Assembly (NCBI RefSeq): GCF_008386505.1
Contig: NZ_VUNZ01000001.1
Span: 2,349,937 to 2,413,936, forward strand
From: Chryseobacterium sediminis
Lineage (GTDB): Bacteria; Bacteroidota; Bacteroidia; Flavobacteriales; Weeksellaceae
Direction: 5' to 3'
Length of the DNA stretch: 64,000 bases
The position numbers and the translations under genes are program-made. The notes under the pieces are model-generated. The model was not told where the DNA came from, made no database searches, and saw nothing but the letters and a program-made list of their open reading frames with translations. Positions 45,414 to 55,656 of this stretch are shown one piece after another. Each line of letters begins with the position of its first letter. Position 1 is the stretch's first letter.

Positions 45414-46700
45414 ATGCTTACATTTCTTGGTTTTTTAATGATTTTCATCTTCATGATTCTCATCATGAACAAAAAGATGACTCCGCTTACCGCTTTGGTA
45501 CTTGTACCTGTACTAATTGCTGTAGTGGCAGGATTCGGGCCTGACCTGGGAAAAATGATGAAAGAAGGGGTAAAAGAAATAGCACTTACGGGGGTTATGC
45601 TGATTTTTGCCATTCTGTATTTCAGTCTGATGATTGATACAGGACTTTTTGAGCCTCTTGTGAATGCCATACTAAAAGCTGTGGGAGATAATCCTGTAAA
45701 AACAACCATCGGAACCGCCCTTCTCACCACTTTAGTTTCTTTAGACGGCGATGGTTCTTCCACTTATATTATTGTAGTGGCAGCATTACTCCCACTTTAT
45801 AAAAAACAGGGGATGAACCCTCTGGTCCTAACCTGTATCATTATGCTCGCTGGTGGTATTATGAATATTTTACCATGGGGTGGTCCTACCGCAAGGGTAA
45901 TGAGTTCCCTTAAACTGGGACATACGGAAATATTTGTTCCTATGATTCCGGTCATGCTGGTTGGTCTGGTATGGGTATTCTTTGTTGCCTATATTTTAGG
46001 GGTACGGGAGAAAAAAAGAATAAGCAAGCACGGAAAATACACCAAATACAGCGGACAGGATATTGCCGGCGAGAATGATCCTGCATTAAGACGTCCAAAA
46101 CTTATTATTATCAACCTGATTCTGACTATCATTCTGCTTTGCGTGATGATTCTGGACATTATTCCTTTGGGAATTGCCTTTATGATTGCCTTTTGTATAG
46201 CTTCTCTGATTAATTATCCGAAGCTGAAAGACCAACAGAAAATCATTTCAAAACATGCAGGAAATGCTTTATCTGTAGCTGGTATGATCTTCGGAGCTGG
46301 AATTTTCACAGGAATCCTGAATGGTACCGGAATTATGAATGCCATGGGAAACAGCATTATCAGTATCGTTCCTAAAACCTGGGGCGGGTATCTAAATGTA
46401 ATTACAGCTATATTCAGCGTACCGCTTACTTTTTTCCTTACTAATGATGCTTATTATTTCGGAATACTGCCTGTGATTACCGCAACCGGCAGCCAGCTGA
46501 ATATTCCTCCGGACATTTTAGGACGTGCAAGTCTTGTGGGACAGGCTTCTCATTTATTAAGTCCTTTGGTTCCTTCCACTTATCTGTTGGTTTCACTGGC
46601 GGGTGTTGAATTCTCCGATCACCTGAAATTCACCTTAAAATGGGCCATAGGATCATCAATCGTAATGTTGCTGAGTGCATTGGTTCTTGGTATTATATAA
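45414..46700 (+). CDS. CitMHS-family citrate/proton-metal symporter
   Basis: This 428-residue inner-membrane transporter imports citrate, in known members as a complex with Mg2+ or Ca2+. About 12 hydrophobic helices are present. Typical family stretches are LILMNKKMTPLTALVLVPV-like near the N-terminus, TTLVSLDGDGSSTYII in the middle, ILPWGGPTARV, and a C-terminal GQASHLLSPLVPSTYLL. The metal preference cannot be told from the sequence. It lies between the DUF2490 gene and the dicarboxylate symporter gene. Confidence 0.9.
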   Translation: MLTFLGFLMIFIFMILIMNKKMTPLTALVLVPVLIAVVAGFGPDLGKMMKEGVKEIALTGVMLIFAILYFSLMIDTGLFEPLVNAILKAVGDNPVKTTIGTALLTTLVSLDGDGSSTYIIVVAALLPLYKKQGMNPLVLTCIIMLAGGIMNILPWGGPTARVMSSLKLGHTEIFVPMIPVMLVGLVWVFFVAYILGVREKKRISKHGKYTKYSGQDIAGENDPALRRPKLIIINLILTIILLCVMILDIIPLGIAFMIAFCIASLINYPKLKDQQKIISKHAGNALSVAGMIFGAGIFTGILNGTGIMNAMGNSIISIVPKTWGGYLNVITAIFSVPLTFFLTNDAYYFGILPVITATGSQLNIPPDILGRASLVGQASHLLSPLVPSTYLLVSLAGVEFSDHLKFTLKWAIGSSIVMLLSALVLGII

Positions 46701-46734
46701 GGTTATATCTTTGAATTATCATATAAAAAAGTAG

Positions 46735-47946
46735 ATGATGAAACCTTTTAAGCAAAAAACATTTACAGACTCCTATTTAAGAAACCTTACCCTTTATGTG
46801 TTCACGGCTATTATCTGTGGAGCATTAACCGGTTATTATTTTCCGGAAGTCAGTAAACATCTGGAAACGGTAAGCAGTTACTTTTTCACGCTTCTTGAGG
46901 TTTTGATTATCCCCGTAATTTTCATTGCCGTAACGTATGGGGTAAGCTATATTTTCAGTACTAAAAATGCATTTAAAATTGTAAGCCAGATGGTGATCTA
47001 TTTCTTAATCATTACTTCCATCAGTATTTTATTGGGAATCGGATCTGGTCTTCTTTTAAAACCGGGAGCCAATACAGGAATTGTAATTTCTTCTCATAAA
47101 GCACTTCCGGAAAGATTTTTAGCAAAAACTACAAATCCTTTACACATCAGCAATTATGTACTGTTTCTTTTAATATCCATATCGGCAGGAGTCCTGATTG
47201 GCCTTTCAAAGAAAAAGAATAACATTCTTAAAGTTATAGACACAGGAAGAAACTTGTTTTTTAAACTTATCAAGTATGTCTATATATTTCTTCCGATAGT
47301 CATTTTCTGTAATATTGCTTATGGAATTTCAGTATATGGAATTAATACTTTATTACCATTAAGTAAGATTGTTGCCACAGTATATCTTACGAGTGTATTT
47401 TTTATTTTCGGGATATTGGGGGTTATAACAGCTTATTTTAAAATTAACCTCTGGGATTTTTTAATCAGCATCAAAGAAGAAATTATTCTGGTGGTAGCAA
47501 CTTCTTCTTCCAAAATGGCATTCCCTATGATCTTTGATAAAATGGAATCACAGGGTTATGACCGGAAAATTCTCCGTCTTATCATTCCTCTCGGGTACAA
47601 TTTCAATCTGGCGGGGGCCTGCATCTACCTTTCCATCTCATGTATTTTCCTTATCCAGTTCTATAATATACCTCTTACGGTAAAAGATTATTTCTGGCTT
47701 TTTATAACGATTTCAATTGCTTCTAAAACTGCTTCGGGAGTACCCGGATCAGGCTTTCTTGCCCTGATGTTTACCTTAAGTCGGTTTGGAAAAATCCCTA
47801 CCACAGACCTTGCTCTGTTATACAGCGTAGACCGCTTTATGAATGAAGCCAGATCTGTTACCAATTTCATAGGCATTTCAGTTTCTGCTGCCATTATTTC
47901 AAAACTTAATCAAAACACTATTTCTTTAAAAAATGATATTTCCTGA
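46735..47946 (+). CDS. dicarboxylate/amino acid:cation symporter (DAACS/SDF family)
   Basis: A 403-residue inner-membrane symporter of the glutamate/C4-dicarboxylate family. The N-terminus has LYVFTAIICGALTGYYFPEV, and the substrate-binding half has VATSSSKMAFPMI (serine-rich hairpin) and GYNFNLAGACIYL with SKTASGVPGSGFLAL. These agree with succinate/fumarate/malate or glutamate carriers. With the citrate carrier upstream it suggests uptake of TCA-cycle acids. The start codons ATG 46735 and ATG 46738 both work. It overlaps the TerC gene by 14 bases. Confidence 0.87.
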   Translation: MMKPFKQKTFTDSYLRNLTLYVFTAIICGALTGYYFPEVSKHLETVSSYFFTLLEVLIIPVIFIAVTYGVSYIFSTKNAFKIVSQMVIYFLIITSISILLGIGSGLLLKPGANTGIVISSHKALPERFLAKTTNPLHISNYVLFLLISISAGVLIGLSKKKNNILKVIDTGRNLFFKLIKYVYIFLPIVIFCNIAYGISVYGINTLLPLSKIVATVYLTSVFFIFGILGVITAYFKINLWDFLISIKEEIILVVATSSSKMAFPMIFDKMESQGYDRKILRLIIPLGYNFNLAGACIYLSISCIFLIQFYNIPLTVKDYFWLFITISIASKTASGVPGSGFLALMFTLSRFGKIPTTDLALLYSVDRFMNEARSVTNFIGISVSAAIISKLNQNTISLKNDIS

Positions 47947-48733
47947 TTTTACCCAACTTTTCAATGACATCTTACAAAACCCTGCACAATCTTTAGCTAT
48001 TATCGGTAATCTTATCCTGATTGAAAGTCTCCTTTCTGTGGACAACGCCGCAGTATTGGCAACCATTGTAATGGATCTGCCGGAACATCAAAGAAAGAGA
48101 GCTTTAAAATATGGTATCCTTGGAGCCTATGTGTTTCGCGGGCTGGCTCTTATTTTTGCATCCGTACTGATTTCTGTATGGTGGCTGAAACCACTGGGAG
48201 GATTGTACCTGCTCTATATTTCTTTTGACTGGCTGATCAAAAAGATTAAAAATAATGAAGAAGAAGAAGAAGAAGAAAATCAGGAGGAAAATCCTGACAA
48301 AGAATCCAGTTGGTTATACAAAAACTCAATTGGTCTGTTGGGCCATTTCTGGGCTACAGTTGCCATTGTGGAAGTGATGGATCTTGCATTTTCTATTGAT
48401 AATGTTTTTGCTGCAGTGGCTTTTTCAGACAATCTACTTTTGATTACACTTGGTGTTTTTATAGGAATTTTAGCCATGAGATTCATCGCACAGTGGTTTG
48501 TCCGTCTGATGCAGATATTTCCTTTTCTGGAAACGGCAGCTTTTATTGTGATCGCTATTTTAGGAGTTAAATTAAGTTTGTCGCTATATGAACACTTCTA
48601 CCCCGCTACAGCGTTTGCTAAGTTTTTAGCCAGTCATACGATGGAAATTCTCGTTTCCGCCATTACCGTTCTTTTGTTTGTAGTACCTGTAGTTACCAGT
48701 TATCTCTTCGGATTTCCTGCACGCAAAAAATAA
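47933..48733 (+). CDS. TerC/Alx-family membrane protein
   Basis: A 266-residue inner-membrane protein with about seven helices. The two conserved family acidic sites are LIESLLSVDNAAVLA and MDLAFSIDNVFAAVA; the Asp residues in the membrane are expected to bind metal (Mn2+ export in characterised relatives). A cytoplasmic loop near 104-122 is a run of Glu (encoded by a GAA tract at about 48256-48280). The 14-base overlap with the symporter gene implies coupling. Metal homeostasis linked to citrate-metal uptake is plausible but inferred. Confidence 0.88.
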   Translation: MIFPDFTQLFNDILQNPAQSLAIIGNLILIESLLSVDNAAVLATIVMDLPEHQRKRALKYGILGAYVFRGLALIFASVLISVWWLKPLGGLYLLYISFDWLIKKIKNNEEEEEEENQEENPDKESSWLYKNSIGLLGHFWATVAIVEVMDLAFSIDNVFAAVAFSDNLLLITLGVFIGILAMRFIAQWFVRLMQIFPFLETAAFIVIAILGVKLSLSLYEHFYPATAFAKFLASHTMEILVSAITVLLFVVPVVTSYLFGFPARKK

Positions 48734-48740
48734 TTTTTCT

Positions 48741-48800
48741 GCCAAATTTTCACATTCGGAAATAAAAGTCTGCCATTTCATCCATCAGGGTCTCATGGCA
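48741..48800 (+). promoter_or_regulatory. inverted repeat upstream of groES
   Basis: TGCCAT (48771-48776) and ATGGCA (48795-48800) face each other across 18 bases, and TCTGCCA occurs a second time at about 48739-48745. No CIRCE element was seen. This could be a heat-shock promoter or operator. Confidence 0.35.
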
Positions 48801-48848
48801 TACATTTAGAGAAATACAATGCAGAAATAATTAAAAAATAAATATATT

Positions 48849-49127
48849 ATGTCAGTAAACTTTAAACCATTGGCAGACAGAGTTCTGGTAGAGCCAATCG
48901 CAGCAGAAACTAAAACAGCTTCAGGTATTATCATCCCGGATACTGCAAAGGAAAAGCCGCAAGAAGGTACTGTAGTGGCAGTAGGTCCTGGTAAAAAAGA
49001 TGAGCCTACAACTGTTCAGGTAGGTGACAAAGTTCTTTATGGAAAATATTCAGGTGCTGAATTGAAGCTTGAAGGAAAAGATTATTTAATCGTAAGAGAA
49101 GCTGATTTATTAGGAATCATCGGGTAA
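48849..49127 (+). CDS. groES: co-chaperonin GroES
   Basis: A 92-residue lid of the GroEL folding chamber in the cytoplasm. Key stretches: [12 protein letters not shown] at the N-terminus, the mobile loop around [21 protein letters not shown], and [33 protein letters not shown] at the C-terminal half. The length and start are standard. groEL follows after 95 bases. The spacing is wide, but they are probably still one operon. Confidence 0.98.
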   Translation: MSVNFKPLADRVLVEPIAAETKTASGIIIPDTAKEKPQEGTVVAVGPGKKDEPTTVQVGDKVLYGKYSGAELKLEGKDYLIVREADLLGIIG

Positions 49128-49216
49128 TTTGTAAAAAGTAAAATGTATTCATGTAAAATGATATTTTCAGAATACAAAATCATTAATACATTGTACAAAG
49201 TACATTAATACAATAA

Positions 49217-50907
<1,691 letters not shown>

Positions 50908-51123
50908 ATCTGTATTAGTTTTTTAACTATATTTGGCCCTCTAAATAAAACCATGAAAGCATACAATAAAGTTCTTAATTATACAAACTTTAAACTTGAA
51001 TCAAAGCTCTAAAAAGATTTAGCAATTAACTAAAATTGCATTCACTCTATTTTTGCTTATAAATATTATATTTCCATGATCATACTTGATCACAATAAAA
51101 ACGTTATAAAAAGAAAATCATAA

Positions 51124-53193
51124 ATGAAAAAAATACTTTTATTATTTTTAATTACTATCACTTTTAATCAAACATTTTCTCAGACTACTTGGGAGCTATT
51201 AAACCCCAAACCAACAACAAATACTGGAAAGCATATTGAATTCGTTTCTAACAATAACGGTTTTATAATTACATCAAATGAACTCCTAGAAACTATAGAT
51301 TCTGGTACAACTTGGACAAAAAAACAAAATATTACAAGTGGTAATGATATTAGTTTTAAGAATGGGATTGGTTATATTGTAGGGGATTACGGTTATATTT
51401 TAAAGTCCATAGATAATGGTGTAAATTGGCAACAAATATCTACTGGGTTTAATACTTCTTTTAATACAGTAAATATTATAGACAATAACACAATTATTCT
51501 ATCAAGCTCAAATAGTATTATTAAAACACTTGACGGTGGAATTACATGGTTAAATTATACTATTCCAAACGTAGCTGTTGTCAAAACTGCTTTTACAAGT
51601 TCTTTGGTTGGACATGCTGTTTGTAATAACGGCAAGATACAAAAGACTATAGATGGTGGAAACACTTGGTACAATACTTATAATACTAATGTAATCCCAT
51701 CTAACTTTTTCACGGTTTATTTCATAAACCAGAATATCGGTTTTGCTTCAAGAGAACACGATTACTTATTTAAAACCACAGATGGTGGCGAAACTTGGAC
51801 AGAAATTACAGGATCATTTGAAGCAATGTATGATTTTTACTTTTTAGATGAAAATAATGGTTTTGCTACAGGAGATCATGGAGCAACTTATAAAACCACT
51901 AATGGTGGAATTACATGGAGCCAGATTTTTTTCCAAAACGGATACATTGACAATACTTCAATGTATGGCATTTTCTTTCAGGACAGTAACAAAGGCTTTG
52001 CCACAGGGGCAAGAGGACGAATAATTAAAACCATAGATGGAGGAAACACATGGACACAACATTCGCCCACCTACAATGATTTCAGGCAACTACAAATAGT
52101 GAATAATAATGTTGGTTTTGCATTAACTAATAATCAATTTTACAAAACCAATAATTTTGGTGACACGTGGACATTGGTTGGCACGCTAAATCTTGGCACT
52201 TCTGTTAATAGTAGTGATTTCACATTTATTAATGAAAACTTAGGGTATGCAACTACTGGAGGACCATATGGAGGACATGTTTATAAAACAATTGATGGAG
52301 GATCAACATGGTCTATATTAAATAATGGAAATGATATTATAGACGAAGGGATAAGTTCAATTTGCTTTTTGGATGGTAATATTGGTTTTATTTCTGGTGG
52401 TTTTAACCAAAGAAAAGTCATGAAAACAACAAACGGAGGAAGCAGTTGGACGCAGGTATCAAACCAAGCCTTTGGAAATATTCAGTTTGTAAACTCGCTT
52501 GTGGGTTATGCTAATAGAATCGGGAATTATTATGGAGCGATGTATAAAACTACAGATGGAGGTAACACATGGAATCAACTCATTGAATTAGCAGGAAATG
52601 GAATCAACTCTTTTCATTTTGTTGATGAAAATAATGGTTACTTTGTGGGAGATAATTCTATATTTTACAAAACAACTAATGGTGGTGCAAGTTGGACACA
52701 AATATCAGTTCCTTACGGCTATTATACGTTAACAAAATTTTACACCCCTAATATAGGATATATTGTGAATGAAAATGGTGGAATATACAAAACCATAAAT
52801 GGCGGAATAAATTGGTCATCATTAACAACTCAGTATAGCTTAAACTCTCTTGAATTAGTTAATAATTATATTTTCACAGCAGGAACAAATGGAAAAATAT
52901 ACAGAAGCTTTACCGGGTATACAGTTTTAGGTACATCAGAAAAAGAAACTGAAAAACAATTTGTTGTATATCCAAATCCTACTTCCGATTATGTCAATGT
53001 AAGTTTAAATGGTAAAGCCGAAAAAGTAGAATTATATAGTGCTGATGGAAGGTTTTTAACCCCTAAATTCATTACAAATACAAAAGATTTCATTAAATTA
53101 GATATGACTGATTTTTCTCTTGGAATATATTACCTAAAATTAACTTTCAAAAACAACAAATCCTTCACCAAGCAAGTTATTGTAAAAAAATAA
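51124..53193 (+). CDS. T9SS-exported Ycf48-like repeat protein
   Basis: A 689-residue surface or secreted protein with a signal peptide (MKKILLLFLITITFNQTFSQ). About 13 repeats of the form KTTDGGxTWT (for example KTIDGGNTWTQH, KTTNGGITWSQI) mark a beta-propeller of the Ycf48/BNR-like kind. The C-terminus is a type A T9SS sorting domain: VVYPNPTSDYVNVSLNG, VELYSADGRFL, FSLGIYYLKL, TKQVIVKK. The gene is visibly more AT-rich than groEL. It sits between direct copies of the groEL 3' end, which suggests insertion there. The ligand is unknown; adhesion or carbohydrate binding are possible. Confidence 0.9.
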   Translation: MKKILLLFLITITFNQTFSQTTWELLNPKPTTNTGKHIEFVSNNNGFIITSNELLETIDSGTTWTKKQNITSGNDISFKNGIGYIVGDYGYILKSIDNGVNWQQISTGFNTSFNTVNIIDNNTIILSSSNSIIKTLDGGITWLNYTIPNVAVVKTAFTSSLVGHAVCNNGKIQKTIDGGNTWYNTYNTNVIPSNFFTVYFINQNIGFASREHDYLFKTTDGGETWTEITGSFEAMYDFYFLDENNGFATGDHGATYKTTNGGITWSQIFFQNGYIDNTSMYGIFFQDSNKGFATGARGRIIKTIDGGNTWTQHSPTYNDFRQLQIVNNNVGFALTNNQFYKTNNFGDTWTLVGTLNLGTSVNSSDFTFINENLGYATTGGPYGGHVYKTIDGGSTWSILNNGNDIIDEGISSICFLDGNIGFISGGFNQRKVMKTTNGGSSWTQVSNQAFGNIQFVNSLVGYANRIGNYYGAMYKTTDGGNTWNQLIELAGNGINSFHFVDENNGYFVGDNSIFYKTTNGGASWTQISVPYGYYTLTKFYTPNIGYIVNENGGIYKTINGGINWSSLTTQYSLNSLELVNNYIFTAGTNGKIYRSFTGYTVLGTSEKETEKQFVVYPNPTSDYVNVSLNGKAEKVELYSADGRFLTPKFITNTKDFIKLDMTDFSLGIYYLKLTFKNNKSFTKQVIVKK

Positions 53194-53235
53194 AATACAA
53201 TTACTATTGACACAAATCCTTGCAAAACAATATAT

Positions 53236-53436
53236 TTTGGACACAATGCAAAAATCGACGAATAGTTCAATATACTTGAAGCAGGAATCATTGACCCAAC
53301 TAAAGTAACAAGAGTTGCCCTTGAAAATGCAGCTTCTGTATCTGGAATGCTTCTTACTACTGAATGTGTAATCACTGAAGTAAAGAGCGCTGAACCAGCT
53401 ATGCCAATGGGTGGTGGAATGCCAGGAATGATGTAA
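53236..53436 (+). pseudogene. duplicated groEL 3' fragment
   Basis: In the groEL frame this reads FGHNAKIDE, stop, [14 protein letters not shown]… to the normal GroEL end. From 53275 it is 161 of 162 bases identical to the local groEL; upstream of that (53236-53274) it is recognisable but diverged, with an in-frame stop. The sharp change suggests that a foreign groEL end recombined with, or was converted by, the local gene. It is not expected to be translated. Confidence 0.88.
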
Positions 53437-53466
53437 CGGTCAGCGACCGAGGCAAATTAATATACT

Positions 53467-53496
53467 AACCGTTCTACTTTGTAGGGCGGTTTTTTT
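53467..53496 (+). terminator. duplicate of the groEL terminator
   Basis: The ACCGTTCTAC…GTAGGGCGGT hairpin with a seven-T tract follows the duplicated groEL end. One stem base differs from the copy at 50879. Confidence 0.85.
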
Positions 53497-53605
53497 GTGG
53501 AATATGGTTTCCTGTAATAGAACTTTATAATAATATTTTAAATTAGCTAAATCTATTATGATATTGTTCTCATTATACAATATCAAAAAACTCAACAAAT
53601 TAAAT

Positions 53606-53836
53606 ATGGATATAGCATCAACAATTCCTTATGGAGACTCAACACGACATAATTGTGACAATTGCGGCGCAGAATTAGAAGTTCATGTTGTTAAGCAAAA
53701 ATCACACAACGAAAAAGAAGAGTATAATTGTCCAGAATGTAACAAACTATTTTATGCAAGAGTTTCTCAGCCTATTCAAAAGATTATAGTCATAAAAAAA
53801 AGAACAGATGGTAAAACAGATTTATCGGTAGATTAA
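53606..53836 (+). CDS. small zinc-ribbon-like protein
   Basis: A 76-residue protein if it starts at ATG 53606 (MDIASTIPYG); a longer frame from 53558 would add 16 residues that look unlike a conserved start. Two CxxC pairs, CDNC and CPEC, about 27 residues apart suggest a zinc ribbon. The rest is KIIVIKKRTDGKTDLSVD. No signal peptide, so probably cytoplasmic. It lies just after the groEL duplication. Function unknown. Confidence 0.6.
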   Translation: MDIASTIPYGDSTRHNCDNCGAELEVHVVKQKSHNEKEEYNCPECNKLFYARVSQPIQKIIVIKKRTDGKTDLSVD

Positions 53837-53903
53837 TTAGTTTTTTATTTTAGTTTTTAGTAATCAAAGTCCGCTCTATTAAGCCTCTCAGCTTTGCACA
53901 AGC

Positions 53904-53966
53904 AAAACAAAATCCGAAGTCTCTCACTTCGGATTCTTTATAATTCCACCATCTAAAATATCCCAC
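53904..53966. repeat. direct repeat with terminator hairpin, left copy
   Basis: AAAACAAAATCCGAAGT-CTCTC-ACTTCGGAT… then TCTTTATA and a CCACC…TCCCAC tail. The hairpin ATCCGAAGT/ACTTCGGAT with a five-base loop makes it a terminator for the gene before it. A second copy is at 54910-54971. Confidence 0.8.
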
Positions 53967-54003
53967 TACCATACGATTTTATCGTGTGGCTCGGTTAAAA
54001 AAT

Positions 54004-54160
54004 ACTGTAACCACACGAAAGGCTTTGTGCGGTAGCAGGGTATTGCTGTAATTCAGGGCTGAATGTTAGCAGTAGAACTATTTGTTTCAGAAATCTTTTT
54101 AATTTTGCACGGATTGTGTTTCGGTTGTCCCGAAACTACAGCAATACCCGAAACGTTAGC
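54004..54160. mobile_element. attC-like recombination-site region
   Basis: Two GTTAGC cores occur at 54065-54070 and 54155-54160. GGGTATTGCTGTA (54038-54050) is the exact reverse complement of TACAGCAATACCC (54137-54149), and GTTTCGG…CCGAAAC forms an inner hairpin near 54117-54136. Together with the inverted sequence at 54830-54844 this resembles the ends of integron gene cassettes, though the core is not the standard GTTRRRY. No integrase is present. The longest frame through this stretch is not a gene. Confidence 0.45.
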
Positions 54161-54197
54161 AGAAATTTTATCATACATCGCTTATCAAGCAAAACTT

Positions 54198-54827
54198 ATG
54201 AAATTAAAACCAATTATTATTTTATCATCTGTGCTTTTACTTACAAGTTGCGTAAAAGTTTGGAATCAGATGAGTGAATTGAAGCCACTTGAAGATTACT
54301 CTACTCAAAACGCAAATATCCAAGAAAAAAATGCAATGGATGCGAAAATCACTTTCATTAACGATAAAACGATTGATGGAAAAATTAGAGGTCAAAAAAA
54401 TATAATTTATGGATTTCTAAATGAAACTTCAATAAACAAATTTTTTCAAATTTATGATAAGACAGGAAAAAAAGAATACATCTATTTCCAACTCCTAAAA
54501 GAAATGACTATTAAAGATTATAACGGAAACGAAAGAAGATTTGTGAATAGAGGTTCTGAATATAAATCTTTACAGGAGAACTTTTATGATGGAAAAATTA
54601 AATGGTTTAGAGAATATTACAATCACGCATACGATGGAAGTGTTCAGATAACAGACCATTTCATCAATGAAAAAAATCAAGAAGTAAACGTTGGCACATT
54701 CAATAGTATGAAAAATAAACTGAAAGAAATTACCTCTTCAAAACCCGAATTATCTTCAAAAATTGAAAATACATCAACGTTTGACAAAGAAACTGTTATT
54801 AGAATTTTAAAAGAATATGAACAATAA
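54198..54827 (+). CDS. lipoprotein of unknown function inside a cassette-like unit
   Basis: A 209-residue lipoprotein with a signal MKLKPIIILSSVLLL and lipobox LLTSC (C18). The start at ATG 54198 is chosen because it opens the signal peptide; the frame runs 135 bases further upstream into repeat sequence. The mature part is charged and AT-rich in coding (KITFINDKTIDGKIRG, FREYYNHAYDGSVQITDHF), with no domain recognised. It fills the space between the inverted sequences 54155-54169 and 54830-54844, with the stop only two bases from the second, so it looks like the payload of a mobile cassette. Confidence 0.75.
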   Translation: MKLKPIIILSSVLLLTSCVKVWNQMSELKPLEDYSTQNANIQEKNAMDAKITFINDKTIDGKIRGQKNIIYGFLNETSINKFFQIYDKTGKKEYIYFQLLKEMTIKDYNGNERRFVNRGSEYKSLQENFYDGKIKWFREYYNHAYDGSVQITDHFINEKNQEVNVGTFNSMKNKLKEITSSKPELSSKIENTSTFDKETVIRILKEYEQ

Positions 54828-54829
54828 GA

Positions 54830-54844
54830 AAAATTTCTGATAAC
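54830..54844. repeat. right inverted end of the cassette-like unit
   Basis: AAAATTTCTGATAAC is the reverse complement of GTTAGCAGAAATTTT (54155-54169) except for one base. It starts directly after the lipoprotein stop codon, where the first arm of an integron attC site would be expected. Confidence 0.65.
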
Positions 54845-54881
54845 ATCGGTTTTGCAATATTGGGACGAACCCACGATCCGC

Positions 54882-54971
54882 AAAGTCTGGAGACTTTGCA
54901 CCATCATAAAAAACAAAATCCGAAGTCACGCACTTCGGATTCTTTATATCCCACCACCTAAGATACCCCAC
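54882..54971. repeat. hairpin plus direct repeat, right copy
   Basis: GCAAAGTCT-GG-AGACTTTGC near 54880-54899 is a perfect hairpin. It is followed at 54910-54971 by the second copy of the AAAACAAAATCCGAAGT…CCCAC repeat found at 53904-53966, again with the ATCCGAAGT/ACTTCGGAT terminator stem. Confidence 0.8.
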
Positions 54972-55001
54972 TTCCCCATTTCCTATCCCCCAGCTTTTAC
55001 T

Positions 55002-55009
55002 TATATTTG
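55002..55009 (+). promoter_or_regulatory. -7 box TATATTTG before the SUKH-like gene
   Basis: An exact TAnnTTTG match 34 bases before ATG 55043. It overlaps the TTG that would be the start of the longest frame, which argues for the ATG. Confidence 0.55.
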
Positions 55010-55042
55010 AGCAATGCTGACGACGTAACACCAAAACAAAAT

Positions 55043-55588
55043 ATGGCAACAAAAGAAGAATTCTGGGATAGGAAAAAGAAATTAAATGATGATTTCTTCG
55101 TGATGGGCTCCGTGGCCAATCCTGCAACTGAAGAACAAATTAAAAAATATGAAGAAAGCACAGGATTTACCTTCAGTGAAGATGTTAAGGATTTTCTGAC
55201 CTCATTCGGTTCCTTACTTTTTGAAGTTAAAGAAGAGATCTGGAAACGTCCCCAGGAATTTGATATTCTTCCAAGCTGGAAATTCGGGTATGGATTTTTT
55301 GTGTATGGACTTTCGCAGGATGAAGAAATGCCTTCATGGATGGGATTTGAAGAAAAACATCAGGAAGCTCTTGAGTATAAAGAAAGGTCATTGGGACAAC
55401 TTTTTTTCAAGCGCAGTGGAAATCTCTACAGGGCATATACCGACAACGGAATCATAAAAATTGAGTATGACAAATATGATGAGGAAGATCATGAAGTATT
55501 TGAAGGCAATATTTATGATTTTTTAATTGAAGAAATTAATAATTTAGAACAGGATTATCTGGAATACATTAATGAAGGAAAATCCTGA
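55043..55588 (+). CDS. SMI1/KNR4 (SUKH)-like protein
   Basis: A 181-residue cytoplasmic protein starting at ATG 55043 (MATKEEFWDRKKK). The stretch NPATEEQIKKYEESTGFTFSEDVKDFLTSFGS resembles the SUKH opening, in which an acidic helix and a 'P…Y' turn precede the fold. SUKH proteins in bacteria are often immunity proteins of contact-dependent or polymorphic toxins; no toxin gene is next to it. The C-terminus is acidic (YDKYDEEDHEVFEG). The family match is moderate and the immunity role is inferred from the family only. Confidence 0.7.
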   Translation: MATKEEFWDRKKKLNDDFFVMGSVANPATEEQIKKYEESTGFTFSEDVKDFLTSFGSLLFEVKEEIWKRPQEFDILPSWKFGYGFFVYGLSQDEEMPSWMGFEEKHQEALEYKERSLGQLFFKRSGNLYRAYTDNGIIKIEYDKYDEEDHEVFEGNIYDFLIEEINNLEQDYLEYINEGKS

Positions 55589-55656
55589 TGTATTTGTACA
55601 CAACCTTATAACTCCTGACTTTACACCTATAAAACAAAAAAACTAAACCTTATACC

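Noticed and set aside
48734..48848. CIRCE operator before groES
   Set aside because: No TTAGCACTC-N9-GAGTGCTAA sequence is present.
54063..54197. Upstream extension of the lipoprotein gene
   Set aside because: It runs through the attC-like repeats and places a second, meaningless N-terminus before a perfect lipoprotein signal.
54004..54844. A standard class 1-type integron attC site
   Set aside because: The core reads GTTAGCA and not GTTRRRY, and no integrase gene is in the window; only a cassette-like structure is claimed.
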